A stretch of 64,000 nucleotides of DNA, taken from Pseudoalteromonas sp. A25 (GTDB lineage Bacteria; Pseudomonadota; Gammaproteobacteria; Enterobacterales; Alteromonadaceae). The notes under the pieces are model-generated. The model saw only the letters and a program-made list of their open reading frames with translations, was not told the origin of the DNA and made no database searches. Position numbers and translations under genes: made by a program. Below, in pieces: positions 54,852-63,805 of the stretch. The stretch spans positions 734,501 to 798,500 of the forward strand of contig NZ_AP021847.1 of assembly GCF_009176705.1 (NCBI RefSeq), given 5' to 3'. The first letter of the stretch is position 1; each line of letters starts with the position of its first letter.

Positions 54852-55316
54852 ATGTATGTAGATGTCGTGATTATCGAGACCATTGTGAAAACACTACCCA
54901 CAACGCACTCATCATATCAACCCGAACAGGGTAAGAGAGAACCTACCGATAATACATTAACCGGTTATCAAACCCCGGTATTACGTATGGCTCCAGATGT
55001 ACTAACAAAGCGCAATGAACTCAATAGCAATGAACAAAGCGACAGTAATAAGCCGGAGCTTCCTGCTCATATTGAAGCATTAATTGAGCAACAAAAGAAA
55101 ATTAAAGAACAAATAAAAGAACAGAAAAGACACCTTGAGCAACTCAAGGCAAGAAACGACCTAGATGAAGAATCCAAAGCCACTTTAGTAAAGCAACAAG
55201 GTGACACCTTAACGCAACTACAACTACAACTGGTGGCCATAACCCAATCTTTACAAGATGCCCTCAAAAAAGCAGGCATTGGTGATTTGGGATTGTTGGC
55301 AAATGTGCTTGTTTAG
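54852..55316 (+). CDS. Coiled-coil protein of unknown function
   Basis: A 154-residue polar protein with a Lys/Glu/Gln-rich coiled coil (about residues 75-130) and a Leu/Gly-rich tail. No signal peptide or family recognised. Either the ATG at 54852 or an in-frame GTG at 54885 could be the start; neither has a clear ribosome site. The composition resembles its neighbours, so it is likely real, but the start is uncertain. Confidence 0.55.
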   Translation: MYVDVVIIETIVKTLPTTHSSYQPEQGKREPTDNTLTGYQTPVLRMAPDVLTKRNELNSNEQSDSNKPELPAHIEALIEQQKKIKEQIKEQKRHLEQLKARNDLDEESKATLVKQQGDTLTQLQLQLVAITQSLQDALKKAGIGDLGLLANVLV

Positions 55317-55404
55317 TGGGCTTTGAACCTAGTATAAAACCCTTGCTATTCAGATACTATAAAATTTACTAAATCCTCTGCAGGGGTCATAACAGGAGTA
55401 GGCA

Positions 55405-55803
55405 GTGATTTTAGGGCTCAACCATATCACAATTGCAGTTAGTGACTTGACGCGCTCTTTAGCGTTTTACCAAGATATCCTAGGGTTAACTGCCCATGTT
55501 AAGTGGGACAAAGGTGCATACCTATCAGTTGGGGAGCTGTGGCTTTGCCTTTCTTGCGATGAGACTTGTCCCAAAGTAGATTACACCCATTTCGCTTTTG
55601 ATATTGCGCCGCATGAATTTGCTCGTTTTAGCGAGCAGCTACTTTCAAACGGAGTAAAAATTTGGAAAGAAAACAAAAGCGAAGGGCAGTCATTGTACTT
55701 TTTAGACCCTGATGGCCACAAACTAGAGTTACACGTTGGCTCACTAAAAAGCAGATTAGACGCACTAAAAACTAAACCATACCCTGGGCTCGTTTGGCTT
55801 TAA
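55405..55803 (+). CDS. fosA: FosA-type fosfomycin resistance glutathione transferase
   Basis: This 132-residue vicinal-oxygen-chelate enzyme matches the FosA family: it has the metal ligands His7 (LNHITI), His62 (DYTHFAF) and Glu108 (HKLELHVG), with the active-site Thr9, Lys88/Ser92 in WKENKSEG and Arg117, all shifted two residues from the H7/H64/E110 numbering of Pseudomonas FosA. FosA adds glutathione to fosfomycin using Mn2+ and K+. A GTG start has AGGAG nearby. It is a chromosomal intrinsic gene, not on a mobile element as far as can be seen. Confidence 0.85.
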   Translation: MILGLNHITIAVSDLTRSLAFYQDILGLTAHVKWDKGAYLSVGELWLCLSCDETCPKVDYTHFAFDIAPHEFARFSEQLLSNGVKIWKENKSEGQSLYFLDPDGHKLELHVGSLKSRLDALKTKPYPGLVWL

Positions 55804-55847
55804 ACATAATCAGAACGGTATGTTTGCCACAATTAGGAAAATAACGT

Positions 55848-55994
55848 TGTTAATTAGGAAGTATTCATTTTTATACAAAGCCTAATCCCAAAGGTTTTGA
55901 TCAGGTGCTTAAAAAGCACATGCAGGCAGCAAAATTACTTGGTGTAGCAATGCTGGCTGTTAAACTAAACGGAGAGGCTTTTTATTTGAGATAA
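55848..55994 (+). pseudogene. Possible 3' gene remnant
   Basis: A frame open from a stop at 55845-55847 reads HFYTKPNPKGFDQVL, then GVAMLAVKLNGEAFYLR, and stops at 55994. It looks protein-like but has no good start or ribosome site apart from an ATG near 55918 (25 residues). It may be the end of a decayed gene. Confidence 0.25.
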
Positions 55995-56041
55995 AACCAT
56001 ATCCGAATTAAAAAGCACAGCAAAAACTAAGATTCTTAAGT

Positions 56042-56935
56042 CTAAAACCCGACGAGTAATACTTTACCCAGCGCCATACCTTCTCGTTGGCAACTAAAGT
56101 CAATGCGGCTATCGAGCGGAGTATCATACAAAGACTCGAGCTTTTTAAACGGTGTGCCAATAAACTTTACTGCTTTAATACGAAGACTCATGCGAGTACG
56201 TTTATCTAAAAACGCATAAGCGGTAGCGCTTAATGTGTGCTTACATGACTCTATAATATCATTAGATAAAATACTTTGATGGATAGCCTGCTGGATCTCT
56301 TCGGGCGCAATTTGATGATGACTACTGGCTAAGATACAGGTTGCATAAATATCCAGTAAACCAACCGCCCGTACCTTCTGTGTTTGCCTATCTTCATACA
56401 TAGCCATTACACAAGGTACTTTGGTTTCATCAAAATACTGAGGTTTAATCGACTGAATAACCAAATCTTTATCAACATGCTTATGAATAAGTCGCTCAAG
56501 TTGATTTAACTTAGGTAAAGCAAGTTCACCGTTTATTTCGACCTCTTCGAGCATTACCTGACTTTCTTCAGTACCCTGAACTAATGGTAACAGCTGCTCA
56601 TGTAGTTCTTTGTCTGAAAAAGGCTTAGATAAAACAAAACGAGCACCAGCTTGCAAAGCCTCGTCAATTTGAGATTGCTCATCAACGGTGGTGATCATGG
56701 CAACAGTCATGTTAAGTTGTCGCTTTTTAATCGCCCGCAACAAGGTGAGCCCTGACATGTCTGGCATATACCAATCTGTCAACACGATGTCTGGTTGCCA
56801 ATTACCTATCTCTTTTAAGGCGGTCTTCACACTATTCGCTTTTCGAATGAAGAGCTTTCGATAACCAAAACTTTGTAATGCCCGCTTAACAATCTCTAGC
56901 GTCGCTTGGCTATCATCCACAATTAATATCTTCAC
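56042..56935 (-). CDS. Response regulator with an uncharacterised C-terminal domain
   Basis: A 297-residue protein: receiver (about residues 1-120; acceptor Asp in IVLTDWYMP; Lys in LSKPFSD) and a C-terminal domain (about 155-297) that may be CheX/CheC-like by pattern (AVGLLDIYAT...; ending SCQREGMALGKVLLVGF), but I am not sure. No kinase is adjacent. It is divergent from the coiled-coil membrane protein at 57036. It may act in motility or a signalling relay. Confidence 0.75.
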   Translation of the reverse strand: MKILIVDDSQATLEIVKRALQSFGYRKLFIRKANSVKTALKEIGNWQPDIVLTDWYMPDMSGLTLLRAIKKRQLNMTVAMITTVDEQSQIDEALQAGARFVLSKPFSDKELHEQLLPLVQGTEESQVMLEEVEINGELALPKLNQLERLIHKHVDKDLVIQSIKPQYFDETKVPCVMAMYEDRQTQKVRAVGLLDIYATCILASSHHQIAPEEIQQAIHQSILSNDIIESCKHTLSATAYAFLDKRTRMSLRIKAVKFIGTPFKKLESLYDTPLDSRIDFSCQREGMALGKVLLVGF

Positions 56936-57035
56936 ACTTGACCACTTTATACAAAAACTTGTTTTTTATTATAGGCATATTTTTTATGCATCACTAAACT
57001 GAAAGGGAGTCCTCAAAGAATTAAGTAACAAAAAA

Positions 57036-57839
57036 ATGCAGAGCTTTCAGTTATCCACCGAAGTCTACCAGTATATTGCCATTAACTTTGGCCTAATCAT
57101 CTTAGCAGCTTGGTTTTATATTCTATTGCTAATATTGCGCGAGTTTAGGCATTTTGCAACCAGTATGATAAAGCAACAATCAAATATACCCAATGAAGAC
57201 ATATTAAATATATGCCGAGAGTCCGTCGATAATGCACTTAATTATGTCAATGATAATAGTGAAACAATCGCACAGCTCTCTCAAATCCAAAATACCCTAG
57301 AGCAGCAACTTGCTGAAATAAGAAGCTCCACCAAGGATCATATCACCCCAAAAGAGCAAGCCTCTATTAAAGCGCTCAACCAAAAGCTTATCCAATCTCA
57401 TACTTTGATCAGAAAGCTAAAAGGCGATCTAGATAAAAGCACAGGTATGTTAAAACAGGCAAAGAAAAAGCTATACAATCAACATGATGAAATTGAAAAC
57501 TTGCAAAAAGAACATCAACAACTGCAAGAAAAATACGAGGCAATACAATCACAAGCTTCACCCTCTGGTGATATACAGCAAATGACAATGGATTTTGAGC
57601 GCGAAAAAGCAAGAATGACCGAGGCACTTAATAATTATAAATTACAAATTGCAGAGCAGAGCCAAGCTTTAGAGCAATTATCCTTACAAGCCACTAACAC
57701 CAATGAAGGTGCAGATCTCAACGAGATAAAAGCGGAGTTGGAACAAACCAAACAAGCATTAAAGCACTTAACAAAAGAGAAAAAATTTATTGAAAGCAGA
57801 TATTTAGAACTAACAAAGCAAAAAGGGGACAAGACGTAA
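57036..57839 (+). CDS. Membrane-anchored coiled-coil protein
   Basis: A 267-residue protein with one N-terminal transmembrane helix (about residues 15-35) and a long cytoplasmic or periplasmic coiled coil rich in Lys, Glu and Gln (about 65-265). The family is unknown. It is divergent from the response regulator with the uncharacterised domain, and upstream of an adaptor-ATPase pair by 196 bases. The ribosome site is weak. Confidence 0.65.
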   Translation: MQSFQLSTEVYQYIAINFGLIILAAWFYILLLILREFRHFATSMIKQQSNIPNEDILNICRESVDNALNYVNDNSETIAQLSQIQNTLEQQLAEIRSSTKDHITPKEQASIKALNQKLIQSHTLIRKLKGDLDKSTGMLKQAKKKLYNQHDEIENLQKEHQQLQEKYEAIQSQASPSGDIQQMTMDFEREKARMTEALNNYKLQIAEQSQALEQLSLQATNTNEGADLNEIKAELEQTKQALKHLTKEKKFIESRYLELTKQKGDKT

Positions 57840-58035
57840 ATATACCGAGGGCACTGACGAAAACCACACAATTAAAAAACAACAAAAACAAAAAATTAAC
57901 TTTAGTGACATTTTATAAAAAACAATGTACTTTTATACAAGCATAACTCATGCGCATTTTTGAACGCTTTAAACATGAAATTTACAATGAGCCACTCATT
58001 ATTTTTGACCGTCAAATGATAAAAAAGGACTGCAT

Positions 58036-59316
58036 ATGACGTATATTCCAGATACTAGCGCTCAGGATACACAAATCTCAGGTAAGTCTTCTAAAGCAAA
58101 AAGCATTTGGTTTATGAGCGGGTTAGTATTGCTTTTTTTACTGCTATATTTTGTTATAACACCAGCATTCACAAATTGGAGCAATGGCACAAACTCAGTT
58201 GCTTTAGACAAGATTAGAGTAGCACAAGTAGAGAAAGGCCTATTCATAAGAGACTTTTCATTACAAGGAAAAGTTGTTGCAGCAAGACGTCCTGTAATTT
58301 ATAGCCCAGCGCAAGGGACCGTAACATATCATGTAGAGGCAGGTGACAGTGTAGCTGTAGGCCAGTCTCTGGCAACCATCGATAGCCCTGAACTAAAGAG
58401 TTTATATAATCAAGAAGTTGCAAACCTAACCAAGCTAAAAACACATCTAGAGCGTGAGAAAATTCAGGTAAAGAAATCAAGACTACAGCAAGACAACTTA
58501 ATTGGAAAAGCAGAAGTGGCGCTCAATGCCGCACAAAGAGAAATGCGACGCTCTGAAGATGCAATGAAAAACAATGTGATCAGTGATATAGATTATCAAA
58601 AAGCGAAAGATGAGTTACAAAATGCCAAACGCGAATACCAACATGTACTCAAAGAAGTCGCACTACTCAAAGAGAGTCAAAAATTTGAAATACAAACTCG
58701 AGAGTTGGAGCTAGAGTCCCAACAAGTCAAAGTCACAGAATTAAAGCGACAGGTTGATGGGTTAAAGATAATCTCGCCTGTGACAGGGTTAGTGGGTAAT
58801 TTAAATGTACAACAAAAGAGTTCTGTGGCGAAGAACCAAGCATTATTACGCGTGGTTGATTTAACACAATATGAGCTGGAAGTACAAATCCCTGAAAGCT
58901 ATGCTGATGACTTAGCGTTGGGTATGGAAGCGCAAATCACATTAAACCAAACTCAGTATGCTGGCGAATTAGTTGCCATCTCGCCAGAGATATCTCATGG
59001 CGCTGTAAGCGGGAAAATCCGCTTTAAAGATACCTCTTTGACAGGGCTTAGACAAAACCAAAGACTCACAACACGCATCATACTTGAGCAAAAGAATAAC
59101 ATTGCCTACTTGCCCAGAGGGCAGTTTATTAATGCGCACAATGGCCAGTTCGCCTATGTATTAAATGGAGAAGAGGCCATCAAAACCCCTATCGAGCTTG
59201 GCTCGCGCAGCTTGGCGCAAGTAGAGGTCATTTCAGGCCTTAAACTGGGAGAACGCGTTGTGGTTTCCGATACAAACATTTTTAAAAATGCACCACGTGT
59301 TCGTATTTTACAATAG
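58036..59316 (+). CDS. HlyD/MacA-type periplasmic adaptor
   Basis: A 426-residue adaptor with an N-terminal membrane helix (about residues 28-48), two lipoyl halves around an alpha hairpin (about 120-240) and a beta barrel. It is analogous to but clearly distinct from the adaptor at 8358. AAGGA lies eight bases before the ATG. The ATPase gene follows after 18 bases. Confidence 0.88.
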   Translation: MTYIPDTSAQDTQISGKSSKAKSIWFMSGLVLLFLLLYFVITPAFTNWSNGTNSVALDKIRVAQVEKGLFIRDFSLQGKVVAARRPVIYSPAQGTVTYHVEAGDSVAVGQSLATIDSPELKSLYNQEVANLTKLKTHLEREKIQVKKSRLQQDNLIGKAEVALNAAQREMRRSEDAMKNNVISDIDYQKAKDELQNAKREYQHVLKEVALLKESQKFEIQTRELELESQQVKVTELKRQVDGLKIISPVTGLVGNLNVQQKSSVAKNQALLRVVDLTQYELEVQIPESYADDLALGMEAQITLNQTQYAGELVAISPEISHGAVSGKIRFKDTSLTGLRQNQRLTTRIILEQKNNIAYLPRGQFINAHNGQFAYVLNGEEAIKTPIELGSRSLAQVEVISGLKLGERVVVSDTNIFKNAPRVRILQ

Positions 59317-59334
59317 CAAGGACGACTAAAACAT

Positions 59335-60030
59335 ATGTTAACAATGCACAAGCTAGCAAAAGCTTTTTTCACTGAAAATATCAAGACTCAAGCGCTACAG
59401 CCATTTGATTTACAAATTGAACAAGGTGAGTTTGTCAGCGTTATCGGCCCGTCAGGGTCTGGAAAAACAACGTTTCTCAATATTGCTGGCTTACTAGAAG
59501 AGCACAGCGAAGGGTTATATGAGTTAGACGGTCAAGATGTATCAAAAATGAAAGATAAGCAAAAATCAGCTTATCGCAATGAAAAAATTGGCTTTATATT
59601 TCAAAGTTTTAACCTCATCCCTGAGTTAAACCTGTACGACAACATTGATATGCCATTGCGTTATCGCAAGTTTACTTATGCACAACGCCATAAACGTATT
59701 TTACAAGCTCTAGAGCAAGTGGGACTAGCAGGGCGAAAAAGCCATTACCCGTCACAATTATCTGGTGGCCAACAACAAAGAGTTGCCATCGCACGCGCTA
59801 TAGCCGGCTCGCCATCCGTTATTCTTGCAGATGAGCCAACTGGTAATTTAGATTCAAAAATGGCTGACGGCATCATGTCATTGCTCAAAGACATCAATGC
59901 TCAGGGCACCAGTATTATCATGGTCACGCACGATAATGAGCAAGCCGCACTTGCCAACAGAGTTATTCAAATCAAAGATGGTTACCTTCAAGAGTGTGAT
60001 CATATCCGTGAATCAATTGCATGCGCATAG
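59335..60030 (+). CDS. ABC transporter ATPase, MacB/LolD type, without adjacent permease
   Basis: A 231-residue ATPase with Walker [18 protein letters not shown], Walker [14 protein letters not shown] and the MVTHD switch. It is a close relative of the ATPase at 9618. The usual FtsX-type permease gene is absent: the next gene is arfB. The pair may use a permease encoded elsewhere, or the permease has been lost. Confidence 0.9.
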   Translation: MLTMHKLAKAFFTENIKTQALQPFDLQIEQGEFVSVIGPSGSGKTTFLNIAGLLEEHSEGLYELDGQDVSKMKDKQKSAYRNEKIGFIFQSFNLIPELNLYDNIDMPLRYRKFTYAQRHKRILQALEQVGLAGRKSHYPSQLSGGQQQRVAIARAIAGSPSVILADEPTGNLDSKMADGIMSLLKDINAQGTSIIMVTHDNEQAALANRVIQIKDGYLQECDHIRESIACA

Positions 60031-60032
60031 CG

Positions 60033-60123
60033 TTAATTGAGTAATGGTGCCAGTGGTATAAGCTCGCCCGTTACTCAATTAAATCATAAAAACACGCTGC
60101 CTATGTCGCATGTTTTTATGATT
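60033..60123. repeat. Two consecutive perfect inverted repeats after the orphan ATPase gene
   Basis: TTAATTGAGTAA (60033-60044) pairs with TTACTCAATTAA (60071-60082), 12 bases; next, AATCATAAAAACA (60082-60094) pairs with TGTTTTTATGATT (60111-60123), 13 bases. They abut. They may be terminators, attenuation structures before arfB, or a scar at the place where a permease gene would be expected. Confidence 0.55.
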
Positions 60124-60173
60124 GTCATTGCTATGGTAATATTGCCCTATTCGCCACTTAGATTTAGGCTTAC

Positions 60174-60587
60174 ATGCTACGACTATCAAATAACGTCGAA
60201 ATTGCCGCTTGGGAACTAGAACTCACCGCCATTCGAGCCCAAGGAGCAGGCGGTCAAAATGTCAACAAAGTATCGAGTGCCATTCATCTAAAATTTGACA
60301 TAAAAAATTCTGCGCTCCCTGACTATTATAAGCAACGTTTGTTGACCTTCAATGATAGTCGAATCACTAAAGACGGTGTGGTGATCATTAAAGCTCAATC
60401 TCACCGTACCCAAGAGATGAATAAAGAAGAGGCATTACAAAGGCTAAAAGCATTGATATTGGAAGCGACCAAAACTCAAAAAGCACGCCGTGCGACTAAG
60501 CCAACTCGCAGCTCACAAAGAAAACGCGTAGAGAGTAAAGTAAAACGAGGACAAACTAAAAACCTCAGGGGCAAGATAAAGTTTTAG
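60174..60587 (+). CDS. arfB: Alternative ribosome-rescue factor ArfB
   Basis: A 137-residue peptidyl-tRNA hydrolase of the class I release-factor type, with the catalytic GGQ at residues 26-28 (QGAGGQNVNKVSS) and a basic C-terminal tail (KRVESKVKRGQTKNLRGK) that enters the mRNA channel. It rescues stalled ribosomes. The weak ribosome site is worth noting. It overlaps the kinase gene in convergent orientation by 23 bases. Confidence 0.95.
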   Translation: MLRLSNNVEIAAWELELTAIRAQGAGGQNVNKVSSAIHLKFDIKNSALPDYYKQRLLTFNDSRITKDGVVIIKAQSHRTQEMNKEEALQRLKALILEATKTQKARRATKPTRSSQRKRVESKVKRGQTKNLRGKIKF

Positions 60588-61818
60588 GCTCATTGGCATG
60601 TGGCAAATATACTACAAACTGGGCTCCCCCCCATTTTGAGCGTTCTATTTCGCATCGTCCACCATGCCAAGCAACTATTTTGTCGACAATTGCCAGACCT
60701 AAACCGACGCCACCTGAACACTTATTTCGACTCTTATCTAATCTAGAAAATGGTTCAAATACTTTGTCACGTTCATGCTCTTCAATGCCTTTACCATCAT
60801 CACCTACAATAATTTTAACGTCACTAGGCATTTTTTGTATTGCCACATAGATTTTGCTTTTCCCGTATTTATCCGCATTTCCTAAAAGATTTTGCAACAC
60901 TCGCGCCATGTAGTAATGCTCTGCTGTAAGCGTTAATGCAGGGTAAGAGCAATCAAGTTCAATTTGCTTAATAGTTGTTCTGTGCAGTTTATCGATTTGC
61001 TCTTGTACTAAAGCGACAATATCAAACGGTGCAAACTTTAGCGTGCTTTGCGCCATTTCTAATCTCGCATAGCTCAGCATTTCATCTATCAAGACTTCCA
61101 TTTCTTGAACATCTTGAGACATTTGAGGCACTGATTCGGGGGCTTGCTTTTCTAGCATCGCCAAAGCAAACTTTAACCTAGCCAACGGGGTACGCAATTC
61201 ATGAGAAACAGCATTAACTAAATGCTTTTGGTTATTCATTAAGTTTGCCACTTTTGTTGCCATGGTGTGGAATTGACTCGTTAACGTGGCAATCGCTGAA
61301 AACCGAGAAGGGGCAATTGAAATATCTAATTGGCCTTTGGATAACTGCTCTGTGACATATCTAAACTGCGTTAAGTCTCGCCACAGAGGCCGTAGCCAAA
61401 ACATTAGCAATAAAGCTAGGATCACAAATGAGCATAACTTTAGTAAATACTTGGGAATAGTCGCGTGTTCAACCGGCTCGAACGGACCTAACTGTACCAC
61501 CGTATCGTTGCCTGTTAATAAAAAGCAAAGGAGTGCCTCATTTTTCTCAGTGTAAGTCGTTAAGACATCACCTTGCAAAAGCCTTGTTTTTTGTTCTGGC
61601 AACCATGCAACTTCATCTATTTTATAATGCGCGAGTGAATCCGGCAGCTGTGTGCTTTGCAACAAGCTTTGTTGTAACTTTTTAGCAACTAGCGAAGCAT
61701 GACGTAAATCATCAGGTTGCTGATAGACAAACTGCTGCCAGATAAACTCACTTGCTTGATTAATAGCGATAATACTCACAAACACTACTAAATATAGGCT
61801 GAACAACAGTCGAACCAT
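60565..61818 (-). CDS. Sensor histidine kinase of the mipA operon
   Basis: A 417-residue kinase: two transmembrane helices (about residues 5-25 and 130-150), a HAMP-like region, HisKA with AVSHELRTPLARLK and an ATPase domain with GDDGKGIEEHERDKVFEPF and GVGLGLAIV. It follows the regulator gene by seven bases and probably senses an envelope signal. Confidence 0.93.
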   Translation of the reverse strand: MVRLLFSLYLVVFVSIIAINQASEFIWQQFVYQQPDDLRHASLVAKKLQQSLLQSTQLPDSLAHYKIDEVAWLPEQKTRLLQGDVLTTYTEKNEALLCFLLTGNDTVVQLGPFEPVEHATIPKYLLKLCSFVILALLLMFWLRPLWRDLTQFRYVTEQLSKGQLDISIAPSRFSAIATLTSQFHTMATKVANLMNNQKHLVNAVSHELRTPLARLKFALAMLEKQAPESVPQMSQDVQEMEVLIDEMLSYARLEMAQSTLKFAPFDIVALVQEQIDKLHRTTIKQIELDCSYPALTLTAEHYYMARVLQNLLGNADKYGKSKIYVAIQKMPSDVKIIVGDDGKGIEEHERDKVFEPFSRLDKSRNKCSGGVGLGLAIVDKIVAWHGGRCEIERSKWGGAQFVVYLPHANEPKTLSCP

Positions 61819-61825
61819 CTAAAAC

Positions 61826-62515
61826 CTATCCCCAAGCAGATTTAGAGCACAAGTAACCTTTACCCCAAACAGTGATCAATCTTTGCGGTTGCTCCAAGTT
61901 ATCATTCAGTTTTTTACGTAACCGAGAGATCCTTACATCAACACTGCGATCAAGGCCATCATACTCACGCCCCACCACGTGTCTGTATATATATTCACGA
62001 CTTTGCGTTTCTCCTGCGCGACTAGCCAAAGCCCAGAGCAAATCAAACTCGTAGCTGGTCAGCTCTACCTCTTGCTCATCAAGTGTTACTTTACGACTCG
62101 CTTTATTGATACTCAATTGCCCCAAATTTAACTGCTCACTACTATTTATCACTGCGCTATTGCGTCTTAATAACGCATTGACCCGAGCCAATAAAACATG
62201 GGGTTCAACAGGCTTAATAACATAGTCATCAGCCCCTATCTCTAGTCCCCTTACTTGATCAAAGTCACTGTCTTTTGCCGTTAAAAACAAAATGGGGCCC
62301 TGATAATCAGGGCGTACATGGCGACAAACACTAAACCCATCGCGTCTGGGTAGCATAATATCTAGCACCACAACATCAGGTTGGACAGCGACAATATCCT
62401 TACACGCTTGCTCTCCATCATGCACTTGGGTCACAGCAAAACCATGACTTTGCAAAAACTGTGCAGTGAGATCAGCCAAGCGAATATCGTCTTCAACAAG
62501 CATCACATGGGCCAT
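61826..62515 (-). CDS. OmpR-family response regulator of the mipA operon
   Basis: A 229-residue protein with a receiver (Asp in VVVLDIMLP, Lys in VIKPVEP) and a winged-helix domain that ends in TVWGKGYLCS, as in OmpR-type proteins. The start at 62515 overlaps the DUF3019 stop by one base (TAATG), so translation is coupled. It probably regulates its own operon. Confidence 0.93.
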   Translation of the reverse strand: MAHVMLVEDDIRLADLTAQFLQSHGFAVTQVHDGEQACKDIVAVQPDVVVLDIMLPRRDGFSVCRHVRPDYQGPILFLTAKDSDFDQVRGLEIGADDYVIKPVEPHVLLARVNALLRRNSAVINSSEQLNLGQLSINKASRKVTLDEQEVELTSYEFDLLWALASRAGETQSREYIYRHVVGREYDGLDRSVDVRISRLRKKLNDNLEQPQRLITVWGKGYLCSKSAWG

Positions 62516-62913
62516 TAGAAAATACTCCAATCTGTTTTTAATTTGCGGCGATATTGACGGCTTACCGCAGCATTTACATTAATAATCTGCTGGGCAAGCA
62601 AGTCATTTTTATTGTCAAGCAAACGAAAATTCATATTTTTTTGTAGTGAAATATCAAGTTGCTCATTCACAAACTGCTTCGCTTGCCAACATCGCAGTTT
62701 GGTTTGCTCCTGATATAAACATGCATTAATGGGGGCCATAGTCTGCCAGTGCAGCTTAATGGTCATTTGGCATAATTCTCCCAACTGGCGAACAATACAT
62801 GTGATTGGCTTTATTTCTAGTAACGTTTGCCTTGAATTTGTCTCTACAGCCATCGACTGCGCAGAGCTCACAATCAATGCCAGCGCAACTACCGGATACG
62901 CTTTAAAATTCAT
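62515..62913 (-). CDS. DUF3019 family exported protein
   Basis: A 132-residue protein with a signal peptide (cleaved near SMA) and a mature domain matching DUF3019, with conserved Cys residues in ITCIVRQLGELCQM and CWQAKQFV. Function is unknown, but the gene is usually found beside MipA/OmpV and a two-component pair, as here. The start at 62913 has a GGGGGG ribosome site. Overlaps the mipA gene by 11 bases. Confidence 0.85.
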   Translation of the reverse strand: MNFKAYPVVALALIVSSAQSMAVETNSRQTLLEIKPITCIVRQLGELCQMTIKLHWQTMAPINACLYQEQTKLRCWQAKQFVNEQLDISLQKNMNFRLLDNKNDLLAQQIINVNAAVSRQYRRKLKTDWSIF

Positions 62914-63805
62914 ATAGCCCCCCAACAAAGATACTACTTGTATGTTGGTGCTTGACCAATGGGCTATCACTAATACCTGCGCCTAAAAATTTATGCTTGG
63001 CACTCACTTTAAATTGCCAGCGAGCGTTAAGACGGTAGTTAAACGCAAGAGCAATAAAAGGGGAGAGTGTACTTTTGCCTTGATAATAAAGCTTCCGATC
63101 CTTACTATCGCGACTTCGCAGGCCGTAATAATAATCTACTAATTGTTCGCTTTGCCAATGTGCCCCAAGCTTTAGCTGCAATTTAGCGCTAATATCATCA
63201 GGTAGTGCAATTTGCTGGCTATAAGACAAAGTCGCATGCTGACCGTTATACACTCCCTTTAGGTCTTTAAGCCAAGACACTGTAAACTTTGCGCCATCAT
63301 CAACATACCAATGTGCTAACACGCCAGCATCAATCGTCCATTTGCGTTTAGAGATATCATCGATACTAATTTTAGGGACAGTGGGAGATAATTCATTATC
63401 ACTCAACGAGCCATCGGGCACTATCCCGCTATCGACTTCAGTACCACTGGCTGCAAAAAAACTGTCGGGTGCTATCAAGTTACGAACATGAAACCGTTCA
63501 AAATAAGCTTGCTCTGCATTGGGCTCAACAATGATGCTCACATCGAAATGGCGAGAACTATTAAAAGTGTAACCTAAGGTTGTGTTGTCCAAAAAAAATC
63601 GGTCTCGATAGTAGCTTACGTATGGAATGACCAGCAACGGGATATTACCCCCTCCACTCAACGGGTTAGTCAAAACACCAGCGCCAACGGCTAAACCAAA
63701 TTGCCACTGTCCAACCTCAATACACTCAGTACTTACAGGCTCACATGACTGTGCATTCGCATGCAATGTCAGCATAAAACACAGTGTTAATAAAAGCTGT
63801 TTCAA
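62903..63805 (-). CDS. MipA/OmpV family outer-membrane protein
   Basis: A 300-residue beta-barrel protein with a signal peptide ending ANA, then VGQWQFGLAVGAGVLTNPLSGG and alternating amphipathic strands, as in MipA/OmpV. I choose the TTG at 63805 as start because GAGGGG lies seven to eight bases before it and the next residues form a signal peptide; an in-frame ATG at 63859 would add 18 residues ahead of it. It is the first gene of the operon mipA-DUF3019-regulator-kinase, likely an envelope-stress module. Confidence 0.82.
   Translation of the reverse strand: MKQLLLTLCFMLTLHANAQSCEPVSTECIEVGQWQFGLAVGAGVLTNPLSGGGNIPLLVIPYVSYYRDRFFLDNTTLGYTFNSSRHFDVSIIVEPNAEQAYFERFHVRNLIAPDSFFAASGTEVDSGIVPDGSLSDNELSPTVPKISIDDISKRKWTIDAGVLAHWYVDDGAKFTVSWLKDLKGVYNGQHATLSYSQQIALPDDISAKLQLKLGAHWQSEQLVDYYYGLRSRDSKDRKLYYQGKSTLSPFIALAFNYRLNARWQFKVSAKHKFLGAGISDSPLVKHQHTSSIFVGGLYEF

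Noticed and set aside
57052..57060. TTATCCACC, near the DnaA box consensus
   Set aside because: A single, imperfect match inside a coding region; no cluster.
60037..60219. Plus-strand frame after the orphan ATPase gene, possibly a permease remnant
   Set aside because: It crosses the two inverted repeats, shows no permease-like helices and overlaps arfB out of frame.
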